Assembly: GCA_027621405.1 (NCBI GenBank)
Contig: JAQCBT010000002.1
Span: forward strand, 124,001 to 188,000
Length of the DNA stretch: 64,000 bases
Origin: Pseudomonadota bacterium
GTDB taxonomy: Bacteria; Pseudomonadota; Gammaproteobacteria; Pseudomonadales; Pseudohongiellaceae
Direction: 5' to 3'
The notes beneath the pieces are model-generated. The model ran no database searches, was not told where the DNA came from, and was given only the letters and a program-made list of their open reading frames with translations. This document shows positions 16,858-26,447 of the stretch, piece after piece; within the stretch, counting starts at the first letter, position 1; each line of letters opens with the position of its first letter. A program made the position numbers and the translations under genes.

Positions 16858-16879
16858 ATTCCGCAATTGAATCGAATTT

Positions 16880-18109
16880 CTAGGCGTTGGCAGAAACGCT
16901 CAGGTTTGCCGAGTAGTCATTCTCAACAATAGGCCAGTGAAGCAGGGCGGCAATGATCCCCAGCGTGATTCCGGCCAGCCACATGCCATCATAGTTTCCA
17001 TATTGCTCGTAGATCCAGCCCCCCAGCCAGACGCCGGTGAAACTGCCCAGTTGATGACTGAGGAAAACTATTCCGTACAGGAATGACATATAGCGGGTTC
17101 CGAAAAAGAGTGCGACCAGACCCGATGTCGGGGGTACGGTCGCCAGCCACAGAACACCCATGGCCGCACTGAATGCCAGTATGCTTGCAAGGGTGACTGG
17201 CATGATCAGGAACAGGGTGATGGCAACGGCCCTGCTGAGATAGATCCAGGTGAGTAGCTTGCGCATGGAGCGCTTGCCGCTGAGCACGCCGGAATAGTAG
17301 GCACCGAACACATTACACAGGCCGATGAGGCTGATACTCCAGGCACCCACCTGGGATGAAAATCCCAGGTCGATCAGGTAGCCCGGCATGTGTACAGTGA
17401 TAAAGGCCAGATGAAAGCCACAGACGAAGAAGCCGAAGATCAGCAACTGGTAGGAGCGCACGTTTAGCGCCAGGCTGGCGATGCGCAACAGGCTAAGTTG
17501 GGGTCCGTCGTCCCCCGCGGCGGCGACACTGCCGTATTTGGCCAGGGGCAGGGCGAAGATCGCCATCATGAAGCCGGATAGTCCGAGAACGACCAGGGCC
17601 ATCTGCCAGCCAAGCACCGAGACCACTCCCTGGATCACCGGAACCACCAGGAACTGACCGAAGCTTCCCGCCGCCGTGCCAATTCCCATGGCCCAGCCGC
17701 GTTTCTCCTCGGGAACGGCACGGGCGATCGAGGGCAGCACGATGCCGAAGGAGGTGCCCGCTATGCCCGCACCTACCAACAGACCGGCTGTACTCACGAT
17801 CTGGAACTCCGTGGATGATACCGACATCGCCATCATTCCCAGCGCATAGCAGCAGACACCGCCGATCAATACCTTGATGTTGCCATAGCGGTCCGCCAGG
17901 CCGCCTGCGATGATGGCACACACACCCCAGGCCAGGTTCTGCACGGCCAATGCGAGGGCGAGCACATCCCTGCCCCAGTCATTAGCCTCGGTCATGGGCA
18001 CGACGAACAGGCCGAATCCGGCTCGATAGCCGAACGACAGCATGAGCAGCAGGCAGGCGCTGAGCAATATAGGCAGATAGCTTCTGTTTGAACTGGCGGA
18101 ATCGGGCAC
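16880..18109 (-). CDS. Major facilitator superfamily transporter
   Basis: A 409-aa inner-membrane transporter with twelve predicted helices. The MFS loop motif GGLADRYGNIKVLIGG lies between helices 2 and 3, with SGKRSMRKLL at the mid-protein position. The frame is open up to 18268, but that would overlap the PiT gene by 95 bases and add an unlikely polar leader; GTG at 18109 is my choice, weakly supported. It follows the PiT gene at 64 bases on the same strand. Substrate unknown; anion or organic-acid exchange is possible. Confidence 0.85.
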   Translation of the reverse strand: MPDSASSNRSYLPILLSACLLLMLSFGYRAGFGLFVVPMTEANDWGRDVLALALAVQNLAWGVCAIIAGGLADRYGNIKVLIGGVCCYALGMMAMSVSSTEFQIVSTAGLLVGAGIAGTSFGIVLPSIARAVPEEKRGWAMGIGTAAGSFGQFLVVPVIQGVVSVLGWQMALVVLGLSGFMMAIFALPLAKYGSVAAAGDDGPQLSLLRIASLALNVRSYQLLIFGFFVCGFHLAFITVHMPGYLIDLGFSSQVGAWSISLIGLCNVFGAYYSGVLSGKRSMRKLLTWIYLSRAVAITLFLIMPVTLASILAFSAAMGVLWLATVPPTSGLVALFFGTRYMSFLYGIVFLSHQLGSFTGVWLGGWIYEQYGNYDGMWLAGITLGIIAALLHWPIVENDYSANLSVSANA

Positions 18110-18173
18110 GGGAATAATGACGCTTGCGCTGGCGTGAGCGCAGGGTTGCTTTTGATTAATGCGAGGAACCAGC

Positions 18174-19454
18174 TTAGCCGAAGATGGCGCGGAACAGGTA
18201 GAAGAATATGATCGAGAGGATGGCGCCGACGGGCAGGGTAACAATCCAGGACACAAAGATTCTGCCAATAACCCCGAGATTCAAAGCGCCGATACCCCTG
18301 GCCATGCCAACACCCAGCACGGCGCCCACCAGGGTGTGGGTAGTGGATACCGGAATTCCTGTGCCGGAGGCGATCACAACCGTAGTGGCGGCGGCAATTT
18401 CTGCGGCGAAACCCCGGCTCGGCGTCAGCTCGGTGATATTGCGACCGATGGTGGCGATTACCTTGTAGCCCAGGGTGGCCAGGCCGACCACGATGCCACC
18501 ACCACCCAGCAGCAGGATCCACACGGGTAGTTCAGATTGGGCCTCGAACACGCCGCCACTGGCGATGACGCCGTTAATCGCCGCCAATGGGCCGATTGCG
18601 TTGGCCACGTCGTTTGAGCCATGGGCAAAGGCCATGGAGCAGGCGGTGAAGATCATGAGCACACCGAATAGTCTCTCCAGGCTGTTATAACCCCGATCAT
18701 CCGTGGCGTTGGGGTCGTGGTCGTCCTTGATGTTGCGGATCAGGAAATAGCCGGCGGCCATTGTCACGAGTCCAACCCCCACCGCATAGACAGCACTCTC
18801 GGCGAATGTCACCTCCAGACCCACATGGCTCAGGCCCTTTGTCAGGGTCACCATGGAGATCATGAAGCCAACCAGGAAGATGTAGCCGGGAATGTATTTC
18901 TTGGCGTTGGCGAAGGGGTCATCGGTGTCCAGTACCAGGTACTGCACACTGAGAAACAGGCCAAAGGCGATGGTGCCGGAGAAAAGCGGGGAGACGACCC
19001 AACTAGCAACGATGGAACCTACCTGGCCCCACATGACGGATTCCACGGAGATACCGACCACGGCAAAGCCTATGATGGCACCGATGATCGAGTGAGTGGT
19101 GGAAACCGGCCAGCCTTTCCAGGAGGCGATAAGCAGCCAGGTACCTGCCGCCAGCAGGGAGGAAAGCATGCCATAGACCAACAGCTCTGGATTCTGTTCG
19201 AATCCGGCGGTCTCTACATCGATGATGCCGCTCCGAATCGTGGAGGTGACTTCACCGCCGGCGAGATACGCACCCGCAAACTCAAACACCATGGCGATGA
19301 TGATTGCCTGCTTGATGGTAACAGCTCGGGCGCCAACGGAGGTTCCCATGGCATTGGCCACATCGTTGGCGCCAACACCGTAGGCCATGAAGAAGCCGAA
19401 TACACAGGCCATGACCAACAGCAGAAAGCCATATTGGGAGATGATGTCTGACAT
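18174..19454 (-). CDS. pitA: Inorganic phosphate transporter, PiT family
   Basis: A 426-aa low-affinity phosphate/cation symporter in the inner membrane. The duplicated PiT signature is clear: GANDVANAMGTSVGARAVT in the N-terminal half (about residues 28-46) and GSNDVANAIGPLAA in the C-terminal half, with VSTTHSIIGAIIGF and VSTTHTLVGAVLGVG matching each other. About ten helices. PiT carriers also take up arsenate, which is notable beside an ArsR regulator, though no regulatory link is shown. The MFS gene follows on the same strand. Confidence 0.94.
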   Translation of the reverse strand: MSDIISQYGFLLLVMACVFGFFMAYGVGANDVANAMGTSVGARAVTIKQAIIIAMVFEFAGAYLAGGEVTSTIRSGIIDVETAGFEQNPELLVYGMLSSLLAAGTWLLIASWKGWPVSTTHSIIGAIIGFAVVGISVESVMWGQVGSIVASWVVSPLFSGTIAFGLFLSVQYLVLDTDDPFANAKKYIPGYIFLVGFMISMVTLTKGLSHVGLEVTFAESAVYAVGVGLVTMAAGYFLIRNIKDDHDPNATDDRGYNSLERLFGVLMIFTACSMAFAHGSNDVANAIGPLAAINGVIASGGVFEAQSELPVWILLLGGGGIVVGLATLGYKVIATIGRNITELTPSRGFAAEIAAATTVVIASGTGIPVSTTHTLVGAVLGVGMARGIGALNLGVIGRIFVSWIVTLPVGAILSIIFFYLFRAIFG

Positions 19455-19925
19455 GGAACTCTACTCGATAGAATATCTTTCTGAATCAGCGGCAACTGCC
19501 TTGCTGTTCGCGCGTTGTATGAATTGCAGCGTTACAGCAGTGTCTGCAGAGACACGCGATTCAGCAATCCGCCCTTTTATTGGTCTGTAGATTCGGTCTG
19601 CTATCGATTGGCAGATGGTGATTATCACTGCCTGAATTCCTTGCTCTTGTCGCGGCGTATTAAATCATCCCGAGGTAGGCAGGGCTAGACCTTCGCGCTC
19701 GATTTTCGTAATTAATTCGGTGATTTATTACAGTCATGTAATATTCTCTCTAAACTTATAACGGGAGGTGGGCTGCCGCAAACACATTGCGCCGATAGTG
19801 AAGATGCTGAGGCAATCGAGTGGCACGCTGACCATGATAATCAGGTCGTGATGCAGTGGCTTTTTCTGGGTGCTACATCCTGCTATGGTGTCGCATTTTG
19901 CATAAGCGGTTGGGGAACAAAGTAG
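19455..19925. other. Intergenic region between pitA and the ferredoxin gene
   Basis: A divergent 471-base gap. It contains a cluster of GTAAT half-sites: GTAATTAAT (19708-19716) faces ATTTATTAC (19723-19731), and ATTAC faces GTAAT at 19727-19742. These could be regulator sites for the CYP153 operon or pitA. I see no convincing coding sequence. Confidence 0.4.
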
Positions 19926-20246
19926 ATGGTGAAGATTGTATTCAGGGAACACGATGGTACCGAGCATGTGGTAGATGCCAAGGAAGGGGCATCGGTTATG
20001 CTGGCGGCAGTAACGAATGGTGTGCCTGGCATCGACGCCGATTGTGGCGGCGCTTGCTCCTGTGCGACCTGCCATGTTTATGTAAAGGAAGAGTGGCTGG
20101 ATAAACTCGATGCGATTACGCCGATGGAGGAAGCCATGCTGAGCCTGAGTTCAGACCGCAAGGACAACTCGCGCCTGTCATGCCAGATCCAAGTGAACGC
20201 GAATCTCGACGGGCTCGAAGTTGAAACCCCCGAATTCCAGTACTAG
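19926..20246 (+). CDS. 2Fe-2S ferredoxin (putidaredoxin/adrenodoxin type)
   Basis: A 106-aa vertebrate/putidaredoxin-type ferredoxin. Iron-sulfur ligands are visible in DCGGACSCATCHVYV (three cysteines of C-x5-C-x2-C) and LSCQIQV (the fourth). It ends 9 bases before a CYP153-type P450 gene, so it is the natural electron donor to that enzyme. No ferredoxin reductase is encoded next to it. Confidence 0.94.
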   Translation: MVKIVFREHDGTEHVVDAKEGASVMLAAVTNGVPGIDADCGGACSCATCHVYVKEEWLDKLDAITPMEEAMLSLSSDRKDNSRLSCQIQVNANLDGLEVETPEFQY

Positions 20247-20255
20247 GGGCCGCAG

Positions 20256-21545
20256 ATGACTGATTCCACGACTCCTCAGTCGAAGACCCGGGTAAAGTCA
20301 GCCTCCGACCAGTCAAAGTGGAGCATGGTGGGGAAAGATCCCTACCAGATGCCCCTGGAGCAGATCGATCTCTCCCATCCCGGTATCTGGCAGGCCAACG
20401 AATACCTGCCTTTCCTCGAGCGCCTGCGCAAGGAAGACCCGGTGCACTACTGTGCCGATTCCGCCGTTGGACCCTACTGGTCTGTGCTGAAGTACAAGGA
20501 CATCATGCAGGTGGATACGTCCCCACATATTTACTCCTCTGAACCAACGATTGGCATCGTGGACCAGTTCAGCGAGTTCACCCTGCCCATGTTCATCGCC
20601 ATGGACCCACCCAAGCACGATGTTCAACGCAGGGTGGTGCAACCCGTTGTGGCTCCGGCCAATCTGAAGATCCTGGAGGCATTGATTCGGGAGCGAGTGA
20701 GCCGAATTCTGGATGGCCTCCCTGTAGGTGAGGAATTCGACTGGGTGGAGTCGGTTTCCATCGAACTCACTACCCAGATGCTGGCGACTCTGTTCGATTT
20801 TCCTTTCGAGGATCGCTACAAGCTTACTTACTGGTCCGATGTGGCCACAGCGATTCCCGGAGCCGGCGTCGTGGATTCCTATGAGGAGCGCTGGCAAGCC
20901 ATGCAGGAGTGCCTGCAGTATTTCACCCGCTTGTGGAATGAGCGCGTGAACAGGGAAGGGGGCAATGACCTGCTTTCCATGCTGGCCCAGGGGGAAGAAA
21001 CCCGCAACATGCCGCCCATGGAATTCCTTGGCAACGTACTGCTGTTAATTGTCGGCGGCAATGACACCACGAGAAACTCCATCAGCGGGGGTGTGCTGGC
21101 ATTGAACGAGTATCCGGAGCAGTATGCCAAGCTGCGCAGTGACCGCTCGGTCATACCCAATATGGTTTCGGAAATCATCCGTTGGCAGACACCATTGGCC
21201 TACATGAGACGTACCGCGCTTGTCGACACCGAATTGGGTGGCAAACAGATCAAGGCCGGGGACAAGGTAGTCATGTGGTACATCTCGGGTAACCGGGACG
21301 AAGAAGTGATCGAGGATGCCAACAAATTCATCATCGACAGGGATAAGGCTCGCCAGCATCTGTCATTCGGATTCGGCATCCACCGTTGCATGGGCAACCG
21401 TCTCGCGGAGATGCAATTGCGCATCCTGTGGGAAGAGATCATGGCGCGGTTTCATTTCGTCGAAGTGGTTGGCGAACCGCAGCGGGTCTATTCCAGCTTT
21501 GTGAAAGGCTTTACCAGTCTGCCGGTAAAACTGCATCGACATTAA
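20256..21545 (+). CDS. Cytochrome P450, CYP153-like alkane/fatty-acid terminal hydroxylase
   Basis: A 429-aa soluble bacterial P450. The heme ligand is Cys378 in HLSFGFGIHRCMGNRLAE. The I-helix reads LLIVGGNDTTRNSISGG, whose GGNDTTRNS is characteristic of CYP153 alkane omega-hydroxylases. The ExxR pair lies in SEIIRW. CYP153 enzymes oxidise the terminal methyl of medium-chain alkanes using a ferredoxin and reductase; the ferredoxin is the gene just upstream. The CYP153 assignment rests on the I-helix and overall look, not a tree. Confidence 0.9.
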   Translation: MTDSTTPQSKTRVKSASDQSKWSMVGKDPYQMPLEQIDLSHPGIWQANEYLPFLERLRKEDPVHYCADSAVGPYWSVLKYKDIMQVDTSPHIYSSEPTIGIVDQFSEFTLPMFIAMDPPKHDVQRRVVQPVVAPANLKILEALIRERVSRILDGLPVGEEFDWVESVSIELTTQMLATLFDFPFEDRYKLTYWSDVATAIPGAGVVDSYEERWQAMQECLQYFTRLWNERVNREGGNDLLSMLAQGEETRNMPPMEFLGNVLLLIVGGNDTTRNSISGGVLALNEYPEQYAKLRSDRSVIPNMVSEIIRWQTPLAYMRRTALVDTELGGKQIKAGDKVVMWYISGNRDEEVIEDANKFIIDRDKARQHLSFGFGIHRCMGNRLAEMQLRILWEEIMARFHFVEVVGEPQRVYSSFVKGFTSLPVKLHRH

Positions 21546-21604
21546 GAGTGGGTGCTCAGATTGGTTCTGACGGACAGTGCCAAATTTGATTGGGTTTTTT
21601 AGGT

Positions 21605-21667
21605 GGGGGCACTCACTACTTAATAACTTGGCAGGAAGCTTTAAGTTGTTAAGTTGTGAGTGTCCCC
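21605..21667. repeat. REP-like inverted repeat, GTGAGTGTCCCC family, copy 1
   Basis: The left arm GGGGCACTCACTACTTAATA (then ACTT) faces the right arm AAGTTGTTAAGTTGTGAGTG (then TCCCC), nearly complementary over about 24 bases around a 13-base loop. The right arm recurs exactly at 26549-26573 and nearly so at 26976-27000. It sits 60 bases after the P450 stop. Confidence 0.8.
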
Positions 21668-21695
21668 ATTGCTCTTCTCAGGACATCTTGGAATC

Positions 21696-22109
21696 TTAAT
21701 TTCTCGATTTAAATGTTGGTTGATCCGCACCAGGTTCTTTTCGAATCCATGCAAGCTTGGCATCCAGGTAGTGAATCAGGTCCTGGATTTCATCCTTTCG
21801 CTTCAGTAATTGCGCCCGCCGCTTTTCAACTCGAATGGCCATCCTCTTGTTTCTTGGAGAACCCGATCGAGTAATTTCCAGAAGTTCCCGAATCTCCGAA
21901 AGAGACATTCCCAGTAGCTGACTGACCTTCATCGTCTGGAGATCTTCCAATTCGGTTTCTGAAAAAATTCGGTATGGATAATTTCCACCTTTGGTTCCGC
22001 ATTTCGGTTTAAGAATCCCTTTCTTGATATAGAAACGTATCGTATCAACGCTAATGCCTGCTTTATCTGCAAATTCGGATATCAACCATTGCTTGCTCTG
22101 CTTGACCAT
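21696..22109 (-). CDS. MerR-family transcriptional regulator
   Basis: A 137-aa MerR protein. Its winged helix begins WLISEFADKAGISVDTIRFY and continues YRIFSETELEDLQTMKVSQL; a dimerisation coiled coil covers about residues 85-120. There is no cysteine metal site of the MerR/CueR kind, so the effector is probably organic. It is divergent from an SDR gene, whose promoter it most likely controls from the 79-base gap. Both genes look more AT-rich than the P450 operon and may have arrived together. Confidence 0.88.
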   Translation of the reverse strand: MVKQSKQWLISEFADKAGISVDTIRFYIKKGILKPKCGTKGGNYPYRIFSETELEDLQTMKVSQLLGMSLSEIRELLEITRSGSPRNKRMAIRVEKRRAQLLKRKDEIQDLIHYLDAKLAWIRKEPGADQPTFKSRN

Positions 22110-22188
22110 GGACCATACTCCAGCCTTATATTTACAACCATCTTAATGTATGTACTCACATCGACAAGCCCCAATGGAAGCGTTGTTT

Positions 22189-22920
22189 ATGAACAAAGCC
22201 GATCCAATAGTATTGATTACCGGTGCCAACAAGGGTATTGGGTTCGAAATTGCACAACAACTCGCTGCAAAAGGATTAATTGTTCTGGTCGGAGCTCGCT
22301 CAAGGCAAGCTGGTGAAAAGGCCGTCGCTGATCTGGCTGGGGACAGTCTCGATGTGCGCCACGTCCAAATCGATTTGAACGATGAGCAATCCATTGCAGA
22401 AGCAGCAAAGTTCATCGAAGCTGAATTCGGACGTCTGGATATCCTGATAAACAATGCAGGAATCACTGATCCAGACGACGGTCCCCCGGCAAATGTCAGC
22501 ATTCAGGCTGTTCGACGAATTTTCGAGACCAATTTATTTGGAACTCTGGTCGTGACGCAAGCCATGCTGCCACTTCTGAGAAAGTCTGACAGGCCTCAAA
22601 TCATCAATCAGTCCAGCGGACTCGGCTCGATTCAATTAAACAAGGACCCAGACTGGGAATTTGCACCATTCAAGCTATTCGGATACTGCGCATCCAAAGC
22701 TGCTTTAAATATGATGACAGTGCAACTCGCGTCTACGCTTGCCGAAGAAAATATAGTAGTTAACTCCATAGATCCTGGCTTTACTGCCACTGATTTAAAT
22801 AACCATAGAGGCAGGCAATCAATCCCTGAAGGCGCAGCAGCGGCCATATCTCAAGCATTAAACATTAAGGGTTCGGGGAATGGAGAATTCTTCAGCGCCA
22901 CTGAATCTTTGCCGTGGTAG
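22189..22920 (+). CDS. Short-chain dehydrogenase/reductase (SDR)
   Basis: A 243-aa NAD(P)-dependent oxidoreductase. The cofactor motif is TGANKGIG near residues 12-19, with NNAG near residue 90 and the catalytic Ser...Tyr-x3-Lys as SSGLGS and YCASK. The ATG at 22189 has GGAAG eight bases upstream; upstream in-frame ATGs at 22150 and 22174 are less well placed. Divergent MerR neighbour. The layout (GANKGIGFEIA) resembles carbonyl-reductase-like SDRs acting on aldehydes or ketones; substrate unknown. Confidence 0.88.
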   Translation: MNKADPIVLITGANKGIGFEIAQQLAAKGLIVLVGARSRQAGEKAVADLAGDSLDVRHVQIDLNDEQSIAEAAKFIEAEFGRLDILINNAGITDPDDGPPANVSIQAVRRIFETNLFGTLVVTQAMLPLLRKSDRPQIINQSSGLGSIQLNKDPDWEFAPFKLFGYCASKAALNMMTVQLASTLAEENIVVNSIDPGFTATDLNNHRGRQSIPEGAAAAISQALNIKGSGNGEFFSATESLPW

Positions 22921-23230
22921 ATTTTGAACACACCTTGACTGGTTCAACGCTTTCAACTCACTAATCTAACCAGGGAATCGGTCAGCAAACCTGCTGAATA
23001 TCCTCGTGTTGGTGGTTCTTTTCCGTCCAGTTTCTCTCGTAATTTGATTCTCTAACCTGCCTCAAATCAGTGGGCTCAGAAATTGAGCAATGATTCACTA
23101 AAGATCCGCATTGGGTCGAGTTCAGACGGATCAAAAAAGAAAGTATGAGAGTTGACTACCGGCGCTGGAAGACAATGTGCGTCAGACCAGATGCCGACTA
23201 ATACAAGCTGGCCCCAGCACAAAGGCAGCT
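22921..23230. other. Intergenic region after the SDR gene
   Basis: A 310-base gap between convergent genes. I see no convincing gene, terminator or repeat in it. Confidence 0.5.
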
Positions 23231-24280
23231 CTAGTCGGTTTCCGCACTGACCAGGTAGAGCAGGCAATCCTTGCGCGCGATCTCGGGATTGCCGGTTACC
23301 ATGAAGAGTTTGAGTCGGCGGCTGGGGTAGAGTACGCCGTCGTCCAGCCGGAAATAGTCGGTGATTGCCACTTCCCCCAGCGGGTTGTTGATCTTCAGGT
23401 TGCTGGCCAGTTCGCCAGACACGAAGCCCAGCCTGACATCCGGTTCCACATACCCGAAGTTATGATTCTCGATATCGGGAAGCAGTGTTACCCCGTCCTG
23501 CAACAGGCAATGATCGCCATAGGCGATGTCGCTCCCATCCTTCAGTTCCAGCCGCATGGGGTTGTGAAAGAACTCCAGTGACATATCCGTGTGTTGGAGA
23601 GACAGCACGCAGTCCAGTTCCATGAATCGCCGCAGGCCATCGGCTGCCAGCAGGTGGGATTCCTCATCCTGGGCGCCGCCGCATTCGATGGTGACGATGG
23701 GGCGTTCGTCGGTGCTCAGTTCCATCAGGGCACCCAGTTTGATATCCGTGACGATCATGCGGTGGGTGAACAGCGAGACCAGGGCGTCATGCTGCTGATC
23801 CATATAGGTGGTGACACCGAAGGAGGGGCTGGAGCCGGACGTGTTGTGCACATCGATCACGCACTCGGGATCGGCTGCCTCGATGATGTCCACGATCTCC
23901 CTCGCCAGGCGCCCCTGGTCTGACTCCTCATAGGGTTCCCTGAAACAGCGGTTGAGGTCCTTGTGGTGGGGCAGCATGCGGTAGATGAAGCCGGGTGCCT
24001 GCTTGGCAGCATCCACCGAGGGGATCACGACGTGGATGTCCACCACGGGCCGAACGCCGTATTTCAGGAGATGAAAAATGCCGTGAAGGCCGGAGGGCTC
24101 GTTGCCGTGTAGCAGGGTGGCGATCACGCGGCTGCGCGAGTTGTCCTGTCCCGGAATAAAGATGTGTGTGGGGCCGGGCAGGAGTTTCAGGAAATCGTAG
24201 GCCGTGTCGCCGATAGCGCCGGGTTGCGGGTCCGGCCAGTAATAGAACTGACCCTGTTCGGGTGCTTTCCAGGAAGGCAT
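23231..24280 (-). CDS. Succinylglutamate desuccinylase/aspartoacylase-family (M14) deacylase
   Basis: A 349-aa zinc carboxypeptidase-fold deacylase from the ATG at 24280; the frame extends to 24349 but only inside the preceding gene. The zinc site is visible as HGNEPSG (His and Glu) and, later, VIDVHNTSGSSP (His); the catalytic glutamate is probably in TIECGGAQ. The family removes acyl groups from N-acyl amino acids or related amides. It starts 4 bases after the end of the glutamate-cysteine ligase-like frame, a tight pair likely acting in one pathway. Confidence 0.86.
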   Translation of the reverse strand: MPSWKAPEQGQFYYWPDPQPGAIGDTAYDFLKLLPGPTHIFIPGQDNSRSRVIATLLHGNEPSGLHGIFHLLKYGVRPVVDIHVVIPSVDAAKQAPGFIYRMLPHHKDLNRCFREPYEESDQGRLAREIVDIIEAADPECVIDVHNTSGSSPSFGVTTYMDQQHDALVSLFTHRMIVTDIKLGALMELSTDERPIVTIECGGAQDEESHLLAADGLRRFMELDCVLSLQHTDMSLEFFHNPMRLELKDGSDIAYGDHCLLQDGVTLLPDIENHNFGYVEPDVRLGFVSGELASNLKINNPLGEVAITDYFRLDDGVLYPSRRLKLFMVTGNPEIARKDCLLYLVSAETD

Positions 24281-24284
24281 ACCG

Positions 24285-25760
24285 TTATCGCCACTGCGCG
24301 ACGGGGATATTGGCCGCACTGTTGCGCTGGTATTGATTGAGCATCTCAACCAGCGCGTCCCGCTTGTGCAGGTCCTTTCTCAGCTCGGCGAGTTTCTTCA
24401 ATTGCCACTCGGCGCCGGTCTGGCGTGTCTGCAGGCGCTCGTTGGCGATATCCAGCAGGGGCTGATAGTCGGCATCCACAAAACCCATGTTATGCAGTTG
24501 TTCCGGCACATCGGGCAGCAGTTTTTCCAAAATACTGGCGACGGAATGGTACTAAGGTTCCGATTGCTGCAGCGATGGCCAGAAGATTTCCGCATCCAGG
24601 CCCTTCTGTGCAGCCCGGTAGAAATTGGCCACGCAATAGTTAAAAGGAATGGCGGGCAGCAACTCGCGAATGCGCCCCTGCATGAGCTTGGCCAGGCCGA
24701 TCGCCAGTGCCGCGTTAGCCAGCATGTCCACGATGCTGGGTCCGGCGGGGAAGGCCCGCAACTCGATGCGCAGGTGACCACCGTCCACCGGGTCATAGAC
24801 CGGCCGGTTCCACAGCCAGATGGAGCCCTGGTGCAGGCGCAGCTCTTCCAGCTGCGGCGTGCCTCCCGCGGCCACGATGGCCTCGGGGTCTTCGTCGCCG
24901 CATTCCGGCAACAGTGGCCGATAGAGCAGGGTGGCCTCGGCAAATAGCTCGAAGGCTCCCCCTGAGACCCAGTTATTACCGAAGTTCACCCGAGCCGGGA
25001 TCGGGTTCAGTGAATCCCGCGGGCGGAAATCGATGGATTGCTTGAACAGGGGAATGCGCGTCTCCCGCCACAGGCGATGGCCGAACAGGGTGGGGGAGTT
25101 GGAGGCCATGGCCACGACCAGAGGCGTAACCAGCTGCACCGCATTGTAGAAGTCGCCGAACTCGGCAGGCGGTACCCGGAGGTGGATCTGGAAAGAGGTG
25201 TTGGCCCCTTCCAGTGTCACATCGTCCATGGCCAGTTGGATGGTGTCTTCCCCTTCGATGGCGATAGTGAAGGGGCCACCCCGCAATTCCGTCAACTCGT
25301 TAGTGAGCGCCTCGAAGCGGTCCAGTGGTGTCATGGCGTGATAGCCAGTATCGGATTGTTGCAGGGTGGGGAGGATGCCAATAGGCACCACACTGCCCTG
25401 CCACTCGGCCGCACACTGATTGATACGCTCGATGGCCGCCAGGGCTTCGGCCTGGGTGTGGGCGAAACAGTTGTCCTTGATCAGGGACGGACTGAAGTTG
25501 TACTCGAGGTTGTAGCGATTGAGCTCCAGGGTGAGCAGGGGATCATCGAGCTTCTTGAGAATTTCCAGGTTCTTGTGAAGCGGGCGTCCCTCGTTATCGA
25601 TGATATAGAGTTCCAGTTCGGCACCGAAAGACAGGTCGCCCTCGCCGAAGCAGGGTCGAGCCAATAACTTTTTCAGTGCACGCAGATTGGACTGCAGGCG
25701 TTCGCGGAACCTGGTGAAATCTTCCGGCGAAAAATCGGTGTGCTTAATTTCCTTGCCCAT
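24285..25760 (-). pseudogene. Glutamate-cysteine ligase-family gene interrupted by an amber codon
   Basis: The first 402 codons encode a GCS2/YbdK-like ligase (FGAELELYIIDNEGRP, then NRYNLEYNFSPS). The frame meets TAG at 24552-24554 and continues without shift for 89 more codons (YHSVASILEKLL onward) to 24285, giving a 491-codon whole. The downstream part keeps normal codon use and helical character and runs to 4 bases before the M14 gene. So this is either a recent nonsense mutation, a sequencing error or read-through. The truncated product has the ligase core and might still work. It is not a UGA, so the Sec machinery is irrelevant. Confidence 0.8.
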
Positions 25761-25829
25761 GGCTTTGCCCGCGTCCTGAAAACTGCAGCAAGGGTAGCAG
25801 TAAAGGAGAATGCGGGCAAAGCGCCGCTG

Positions 25830-26339
25830 TCAAAGGTCCTCGGCGGTGGGCGAGAGTTCGCCGTAGATATTCATGGTGGGCAGATCGGGTTTGAAGTCGC
25901 GATGACAACTCTCGCAGATCTCCACGATCTCATCCCCGGCCCTGGCAATCAGCTCCACATCCTTGCTGCGCGCCGCGTTGACAGCCCTGCCTGCCGAGTC
26001 GGCGAGGGCCATGGAGTATTCATGCCATGACTCGCGACCGGTCCACATGGTATCCACCGGCCCCGTGCCGGGAATCGTGATCAGCGAGCCACCGAGTTGC
26101 AGCTGGCGCGCCAGGTGTTCCAGTTCACGCCAGTCCTCGTCGGTCTGGGGATTTCGCCACGCCGCCACCCAGATAGGATCCGCCGAGTGATTGATGAGCG
26201 AGGCCATGACCTCGTTGATGCTGATGGGTAAGCGAAACTCTTCCGCCTCCTCAGTCTGGGGTGCGCAACTGGAAACGCCCAGCGCGACAGCGCAGATGCC
26301 GAGCAATTGGGAGAATTGGCCGAGCCTGAAATTGTTCAC
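25830..26339 (-). CDS. Lipoprotein with a C-terminal c-type heme motif
   Basis: A 169-aa exported protein. Residues 1-25 are a lipoprotein signal with lipobox GVSSC (Cys25). A heme-attachment motif CESCH occupies residues 142-146 near the C-terminus, the layout of cytochrome c'/c556-type four-helix proteins. The middle is helical and contains several Trp. Likely a periplasm-facing, lipid-anchored electron carrier; no partner is encoded nearby. Confidence 0.8.
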   Translation of the reverse strand: MNNFRLGQFSQLLGICAVALGVSSCAPQTEEAEEFRLPISINEVMASLINHSADPIWVAAWRNPQTDEDWRELEHLARQLQLGGSLITIPGTGPVDTMWTGRESWHEYSMALADSAGRAVNAARSKDVELIARAGDEIVEICESCHRDFKPDLPTMNIYGELSPTAEDL

Positions 26340-26447
26340 GGTAGAACACCTCCGTTATTGGGACAGTTTCAGTTTGCGCCTATGTGGGTGGGGGTACAAT
26401 GGAATATTCTGGGTCTCTTGATGCATATCAAGGATCAGTTTGGGTGC

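Noticed and set aside
18110-18268. N-terminal extension of the MFS protein from 18268
   Set aside because: It would overlap the PiT coding region by 95 bases and adds a Ser/Pro/Cys-rich leader unlike the family.
22110-22173. A MerR-type operator with 19-20 base spacing in the MerR-SDR gap
   Set aside because: Only a five-base CATAC/GTATG match was found, too weak to call.
24552-24554. The in-frame stop of the glutamate-cysteine ligase-like gene as a second selenocysteine codon
   Set aside because: It is TAG, not TGA, and no Cys-type motif surrounds it; a nonsense change is simpler.
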